From contig CAMWWS010000066.1 in the NCBI GenBank assembly GCA_947178085.1, positions 1 through 10,326 on the forward strand: 10,326 bases of DNA, in the 5' to 3' direction. The notes under the pieces are model-generated. The model was not told where the DNA came from and did not search any database. It worked only from the letters and a program-made list of their open reading frames with translations. This stretch comes from an uncultured Lachnospiraceae bacterium. GTDB taxonomy: Bacteria > Bacillota_A > Clostridia > Lachnospirales > Lachnospiraceae. Both the position numbers and the translations under genes were made by a program. This document shows positions 7,310 to 10,326 of this stretch, one piece after another (the stretch's first letter is position 1; every line of letters starts with the position of its first letter).

Positions 7310-7327
7310 AAAAGTACGCACTTTTTT
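7308..7327. promoter_or_regulatory. Candidate HxlR operator 1
   Basis: A perfect inverted repeat AAAAAAGT-ACGC-ACTTTTTT lies just upstream of, and overlapping by two bases, the operon -35 box. Related sequence occurs at 7336-7346 (GTTACTTTTTT, a half site) and 7401-7418. HxlR proteins bind as dimers to such palindromes. Assignment to this regulator is inferred from position and repetition. Confidence 0.45.
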
Positions 7328-7364
7328 ATTACATGGTTACTTTTTTATAACTACCCTTCCTCTA

Positions 7365-7393
7365 TTGCCTTATTCCGAATGCTACATTATAAT
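7365..7393 (+). promoter_or_regulatory. Promoter of the HxlR-family gene
   Basis: TTGCCT at 7365-7370 and a consensus TATAAT at 7388-7393 are spaced by 17 bp. Transcription would start near 7400, leaving a leader of about 32 bases. Confidence 0.75.
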
Positions 7394-7400
7394 GTGAATA

Positions 7401-7418
7401 TCAAAAAGTAACTTTTGA
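7401..7418. promoter_or_regulatory. Candidate HxlR operator 2 (autoregulation)
   Basis: The inverted repeat TCAAAA-AGTAAC-TTTTGA covers the expected start of the hxlR-like transcript. Its left part, CAAAAAGTAAC, matches the reverse complement of 7336-7346 at 10 of 11 bases. Binding here would block the gene's own promoter. Confidence 0.45.
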
Positions 7419-7431
7419 AAGGAAGCGCCTT

Positions 7432-7761
7432 ATGAAAACTAAAGACGAATTACCCGAATGTCCGGTTGCTACTACAGTATCTGTTATTGGAAGCAAATGG
7501 AAACTTTTAATCATTCGAAACCTTCTCGAGCGCCCATGGCGTTTTAATGAATTAAAAAATAATTTAGACGGAATCAGCCAGAAAGTGTTGACAGATTCTC
7601 TGCGAACTATGGAAAATGACGGCATTATTACCAGAACGGTTTATCCCGAAGTGCCACCTCGTGTGGAGTATGCTTTGAGTGAACTGGGAGAATCCATGCG
7701 TCCAATTTTAGACGCTATGAAGCAATGGGGCACGGAATATAAAAAGGAAGCCTTAAAATAA
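7432..7761 (+). CDS. HxlR-family winged-helix transcriptional regulator
   Basis: A 109-residue DNA-binding regulator of the HxlR/YodB/HypR type, acting as a dimer. The family's N-terminal CPV motif gives its only cysteine at residue 10, followed by the GSKWKLLIIRNLL helix, the recognition region FNELKNNLDGISQKVLTDSL (about 38-57) and a wing ending VPPRVEYALSELG. In YodB and HypR the equivalent N-terminal Cys senses quinones, diamide or hypochlorite; the same is inferred, not shown, for this protein. The ribosome site AAAGGAAG lies about 7 bases from ATG 7432. The gene is divergent from the peptide operon, with repeated AAAAAAGTA-type sequences between them, so it probably controls both transcripts. 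Its last codons lie inside a hairpin that looks like the terminator of the convergent phosphotransferase gene. Confidence 0.93.
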   Translation: MKTKDELPECPVATTVSVIGSKWKLLIIRNLLERPWRFNELKNNLDGISQKVLTDSLRTMENDGIITRTVYPEVPPRVEYALSELGESMRPILDAMKQWGTEYKKEALK

Positions 7762-7785
7762 CATGTGCTATCTCAAAGTTTCCTT
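7744..7785 (-). terminator. Terminator of the phosphotransferase transcript, overlapping the hxlR-like 3' end
   Basis: Arms 7744-7763 and 7766-7785 form a long hairpin. On the minus strand nearly all non-Watson-Crick positions are G-U, whereas on the plus strand they become A-C mismatches, so the minus RNA is the functional one. It is followed on the minus strand by CCTTTTTATA. The convergent regulator's stop codon (7759-7761) lies within the left arm. It may also partly terminate the plus transcript. Confidence 0.75.
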
Positions 7786-7799
7786 CTATTTTAATCTTA
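7747..7799. repeat. Dispersed terminator-type repeat, copy 1
   Basis: Aligns with 9073-9124 in the same orientation over about 52 bp, with only transitions and a one-base gap. The similarity extends past the hairpin into TTCCTTCTATT and the following AT-rich bases. Confidence 0.75.
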
Positions 7800-7916
7800 A
7801 GTCTGGATGAAAGTTTCATCGTTTTACTTTCGGAAAACTAAATTATCATTCAAAATTGAGTTTATATTTGGTAATAAGCGTTTTCCTAATTTGTATACAC
7901 AAAAAAATAATAACAT

Positions 7917-8894
7917 TTATCCAGCTACACTACTTTCTAAAAGATTAATTTTACTATGCAGTTTCTCTCTCAACTTGACCATCCAATCCGGTTCATTAGA
8001 ATATTCTTCGGCAACACAGCGAATCAGTCTTGCATAAGAGTACAAATTACAGAATCGCCGCATCAGTTTTAACTTTTCATCATAATCAGGTTCTAATGTT
8101 TTTACGCTTTGATATCCACTCAGAAAAGTATTTTTTGCGTTTGATTGCTCGTCTGCGGGAATGTTTTCCAGCAATGCATCTAAAGCCTGTTCTAAATCAA
8201 CCAGAAAAAAATGATACATGCCGTCTTCAAAGTCAATGGCAGTGCAACATTGGTTGTTTTCATCCCAAAATACATTATCCGGCTCAAAATCGTAATGAAC
8301 TAATCCAAAAGTATCGCTTGTCTGCGGAAGTTCGTTCAATGCTTGCTGAACTTCATCTAACTCTGTCAACATTTTATCCGGGGCATGGTATTCTTTCAGT
8401 ACTTTACCAATCCACAGCAACGCATCGCGATATGTCCATTTTTTATTTTCCGGGGAATATTCAGCAGATAATATATGAAGCTGTCCCAGAGCCTTTCCAT
8501 ACGCAAACAAAATATGTTCGCTATAGTCTGTATTTTCAATAGAAATTCCATCAACCTCCATAAAAACACTCGCATAATATTTTCCCCAGATTGAATCAAG
8601 TGTGACAACAAGCTCACCCGAATTGGATGCTACCGGTACTACAGCAGGGTAACTCCTGTTTTGCAGATAGCACAAAAATTCCAATTCACCTTTCAAGTTA
8701 TTATCCATTTTCTCTGACACAGGAGAAAGGCGCAGAAACCGCATATTTCCATGCCATAAAAAAGGATAAATTGCATTGGATGAAATACGAAAATGCTGCA
8801 GATAATCGTTAAGAGTGTCTGTATCATATTCCCAATTTTCTAAAGCAAACTTTGCAAGGTCATAGTTTTCATATAAATATTTTAATTTTAGCAT
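7917..8894 (-). CDS. APH-fold phosphotransferase of unknown substrate
   Basis: A 325-residue member of the aminoglycoside phosphotransferase/choline kinase-like fold (PF01636 type). The catalytic loop HYDFEPDN is visible with His200, Asp202 and Asn207, and the metal-binding Asp221 is in AIDFEDG. The N-lobe is divergent, with no obvious aminoglycoside-kinase signature beyond the fold. It phosphorylates a small molecule or a protein side chain with ATP; homoserine, methylthioribose, an antibiotic, or Ser/Thr as in SrkA are all possible. The start at 8894 has GAAAGGA 5 bases upstream. It is preceded by a 21-codon leader ORF under a strong promoter, and flanked by the two copies of the terminator-type repeat. 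This arrangement resembles leader-controlled resistance genes, but resistance is not shown. Confidence 0.85.
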   Translation of the reverse strand: MLKLKYLYENYDLAKFALENWEYDTDTLNDYLQHFRISSNAIYPFLWHGNMRFLRLSPVSEKMDNNLKGELEFLCYLQNRSYPAVVPVASNSGELVVTLDSIWGKYYASVFMEVDGISIENTDYSEHILFAYGKALGQLHILSAEYSPENKKWTYRDALLWIGKVLKEYHAPDKMLTELDEVQQALNELPQTSDTFGLVHYDFEPDNVFWDENNQCCTAIDFEDGMYHFFLVDLEQALDALLENIPADEQSNAKNTFLSGYQSVKTLEPDYDEKLKLMRRFCNLYSYARLIRCVAEEYSNEPDWMVKLREKLHSKINLLESSVAG

Positions 8895-8927
8895 ATAAGT
8901 CCTTTCTGAAGCACAAGCTTCTATCCG

Positions 8928-8993
8928 TTAATATGAAATCACCTCATATTTTTCGGATTTATCACGACTCATATTCTTCTGATATGCTTTCAT
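8928..8993 (-). CDS. 21-residue leader peptide upstream of the phosphotransferase
   Basis: ATG at 8993 has an excellent AAAGGAGG at 9002-9009, 8 bases away, and a promoter 37 bp further up. The product begins MKAYQKNMSRD and ends EVISY. It stops 33 bases before the phosphotransferase ATG. Between them lies a small hairpin GAAGC-TTGT-GCTTC directly before that gene's ribosome site. The ribosome site is better than that of the main gene, which supports real translation. It could act as a translational attenuator, in translational coupling, or be the remnant of a lost gene. I do not recognise the sequence. Confidence 0.55.
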   Translation of the reverse strand: MKAYQKNMSRDKSEKYEVISY

Positions 8994-9025
8994 GTCAATC
9001 GCCTCCTTTCGATATTGACGTTCTA

Positions 9026-9035
9026 TAACGCGTTA
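9026..9035. promoter_or_regulatory. TAACGCGTTA palindrome at the transcription start
   Basis: A perfect 10-bp palindrome begins one base past the -10 box on the minus strand and covers the expected start site. The position suits a repressor operator. No cognate regulator is evident in the window. Confidence 0.3.
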
Positions 9036-9036
9036 C

Positions 9037-9065
9037 AGTATATCATACCAAAAACTAAAAGTCAA
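9037..9065 (-). promoter_or_regulatory. Strong promoter of the leader and phosphotransferase
   Basis: On the minus strand TTGACT (9060-9065) and TATACT (9037-9042) are separated by exactly 17 bp. The -35 box directly abuts the T tract that ends the purH-type terminator, so the two transcription units are tightly packed. Confidence 0.8.
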
Positions 9066-9072
9066 AAAAAGA

Positions 9073-9108
9073 GAAGCCCTAAAATAACATATGCTATCTT
9101 AAAGCTTC
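9073..9108 (-). terminator. Rho-independent terminator of the AICAR formyltransferase gene
   Basis: Arms 9073-9090 and 9091-9108 fold into a long hairpin with outer GAAGC/GCTTC. On the minus strand the irregular positions are G-U pairs, and the stem is followed by TCTTTTTTTGAC. It lies 21 bases after the stop codon of the gene at 9130. Confidence 0.9.
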
Positions 9109-9124
9109 CTTCTATTCTTAACCT
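9073..9124. repeat. Dispersed terminator-type repeat, copy 2
   Basis: Direct repeat of 7747-7799; the shared core is TAAAATAACATRTGCTATCT. A more distant relative of the core is the terminator at 4054-4089 (AATAACATGTGTTATT). Confidence 0.75.
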
Positions 9125-9129
9125 TCTGA

Positions 9130-10311
9130 TTAATGATGGAACAGTCTGATTCCGGTGAAGCACATTGCCATACCGTATTTATTGCAGGTCTCAATTACAT
9201 TATCATCCCTGACGGAACCGCCCGGCTGTGCTACATATTTTACTCCGCTTCTATGAGCGCGCTCAATATTATCGCCAAATGGAAAGAACGCATCGGAACC
9301 AAGTGCAACATCGCTCATTCCATCAAGCCATGCACGTTTTTCTTCTCTGGTAAAGCGTTCAGGCTTTACTTTGAAAATATTCTGCCATGTACCTTCTGCC
9401 AGCACGTCCATATCATCCTCACCGATATATAAATCAATGGAATTATCCCTGTCTGCCCGTCCGATTCCGTCTACGAACTGAAGACCCAATACTTTCGGCG
9501 ACTGGCGTAAAAACCAGTTGTCAGCCTTAGAGCCCGCCAGTCTCGTACAATGGATTCTTGACTGCTGCCCTGCACCGATTCCTATTGCCTGTCCTCCTTT
9601 TACATAGCAGACCGAATTAGACTGTGTATATTTCAGGGTAATCATGGCGATTGCAAGGTCTATCTTTGCCTGCTCCGGAATTTCTTTATTCTCTGTTACG
9701 ACATTGCTAAAAAAGTCATCGTCAATCTTTAATTCATTCCTGCCCTGTTCAAAGCTTATGCCATACACCTGTTTAACCTCAATTGGCGTCGGAATATAAT
9801 CAGGGTCAATTTCTATGACATTATAACCGCCTTTTTTCTTTGCTTTCAATATTTCCAGCGCTTCTGCTTCATATCCCGGAGCAATTACACCGTCTGAAAC
9901 TTCTCTTTTGATTATTTTGGCAGTTGCCACATCACACACATCCGATAAGGCAATAAAATCACCAAATGAAGACATTCTGTCTGCTCCGCGTGCCCTTGCA
10001 TATGCATTGGCAAGCGGCGTGAATTCCATATCCAAATCATCTACCCAGTATATCTTCTTCTCAACTTCCGTAAGTGGAAGCCCTACCGCTGCCCCTGCAG
10101 GTGACACGTGCTTGAAAGAAGTTGCTGCGGGAAGTCCTGTTGCCTTCTTCAGTTCATTCACAAGCTGCCAGCCGTTAAATGCATCCAAAAAATTAATATA
10201 TCCCGGTTTACCGTTTAACACTTTTATCGGCAAATCACTTCCGTCTTCCATGAAAATCCTTGACGGTTTCTGGTTCGGATTACAACCGTATTTCAGTTCT
10301 AATTCATTCAT
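9130..10311 (-). CDS. purH: Stand-alone AICAR formyltransferase (PurH C-terminal domain only)
   Basis: Transfers a formyl group from 10-formyltetrahydrofolate to AICAR, giving FAICAR, the penultimate step of IMP synthesis. The 393-residue protein covers only the transformylase half of bifunctional PurH; the MGS-like IMP cyclohydrolase domain is absent. KHVSPAG contains the catalytic Lys67-His68 pair; further conserved stretches are RGADRMSSFGDFIALSD, SNSVCYVKGGQAIGIGAGQQSR and the C-terminal DAFFPFGDNIERA. As known for several clostridial lineages, cyclohydrolase is probably a separate gene, likely just beyond the right edge. ATG 10311 is chosen because the family starts here. The frame stays open to the window end and no clear ribosome site is visible in the 15 bases upstream, so translational coupling or a further-upstream start is possible. 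Confidence 0.94.
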   Translation of the reverse strand: MNELELKYGCNPNQKPSRIFMEDGSDLPIKVLNGKPGYINFLDAFNGWQLVNELKKATGLPAATSFKHVSPAGAAVGLPLTEVEKKIYWVDDLDMEFTPLANAYARARGADRMSSFGDFIALSDVCDVATAKIIKREVSDGVIAPGYEAEALEILKAKKKGGYNVIEIDPDYIPTPIEVKQVYGISFEQGRNELKIDDDFFSNVVTENKEIPEQAKIDLAIAMITLKYTQSNSVCYVKGGQAIGIGAGQQSRIHCTRLAGSKADNWFLRQSPKVLGLQFVDGIGRADRDNSIDLYIGEDDMDVLAEGTWQNIFKVKPERFTREEKRAWLDGMSDVALGSDAFFPFGDNIERAHRSGVKYVAQPGGSVRDDNVIETCNKYGMAMCFTGIRLFHH

Positions 10312-10326
10312 AATATAAGTTTGTTC

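Noticed and set aside
7917..8894. Specific call as an aminoglycoside resistance kinase
   Set aside because: Only the fold and catalytic loop are supported; the substrate-binding region is not recognisable.

Overview
The window looks like a chromosomal segment from a low-GC anaerobic Firmicute, most likely Lachnospiraceae/Clostridia. The reasons are a Ptb-Buk butyrate pair, a stand-alone AICAR formyltransferase without the IMP cyclohydrolase domain, strong AGGAGG-type ribosome sites, and an 'ACGX'-type radical-SAM peptide system. The family assignments are read from the translated sequence and from memory; no database was searched.

Layout. 1-1699 (minus): a LytS/YesM-type sensor histidine kinase, cut by the window edge at its C-terminus. 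1971-4025 (plus): ptb and buk, the butyryl-CoA to butyrate ATP-yielding pair, closed by a strong terminator at 4054-4089. 4136-7230 (minus): a candidate four-gene operon. It reads, in transcription order, a 55-residue Cys-rich ACG-repeat peptide (too short for ordinary ORF calling), a 139-nt highly structured element, a radical SAM/SPASM enzyme, a hairpin-rich spacer, a nitroreductase and a class-M-like sirtuin. 7432-7761 (plus): a divergent HxlR-family regulator with a single N-terminal Cys. 7917-8993 (minus): an APH-fold phosphotransferase preceded by a 21-codon leader ORF and a very good promoter. 9130-10311 (minus): the AICAR formyltransferase, with its own terminator.

The most interesting part is 4136-7761. 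A ribosomal peptide whose five cysteines all lie in Ala-Cys-Gly motifs is encoded with a radical SAM/SPASM maturase, a flavin nitroreductase and a sirtuin that has Gln where deacetylases have the catalytic His. The whole set faces an HxlR regulator of the kind that senses thiol-reactive stress. Repeated AAAAAAGTA-like motifs in the divergent promoter region are candidate operators. The inferred picture is a redox- or electrophile-responsive modified-peptide system. No exporter or peptidase is visible here, so the peptide may act inside the cell. The two long intergenic spacers of this operon are both unusually structured, and pairing in the larger one is better preserved in the minus-strand RNA, which is the operon's sense.

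A second theme is a dispersed terminator-like hairpin family with the core ATAACATRTGYTAT. It occurs three times (4054-4089, 7744-7785, 9073-9108). The last two are near-identical direct repeats of about 52 bp that flank the phosphotransferase cassette.
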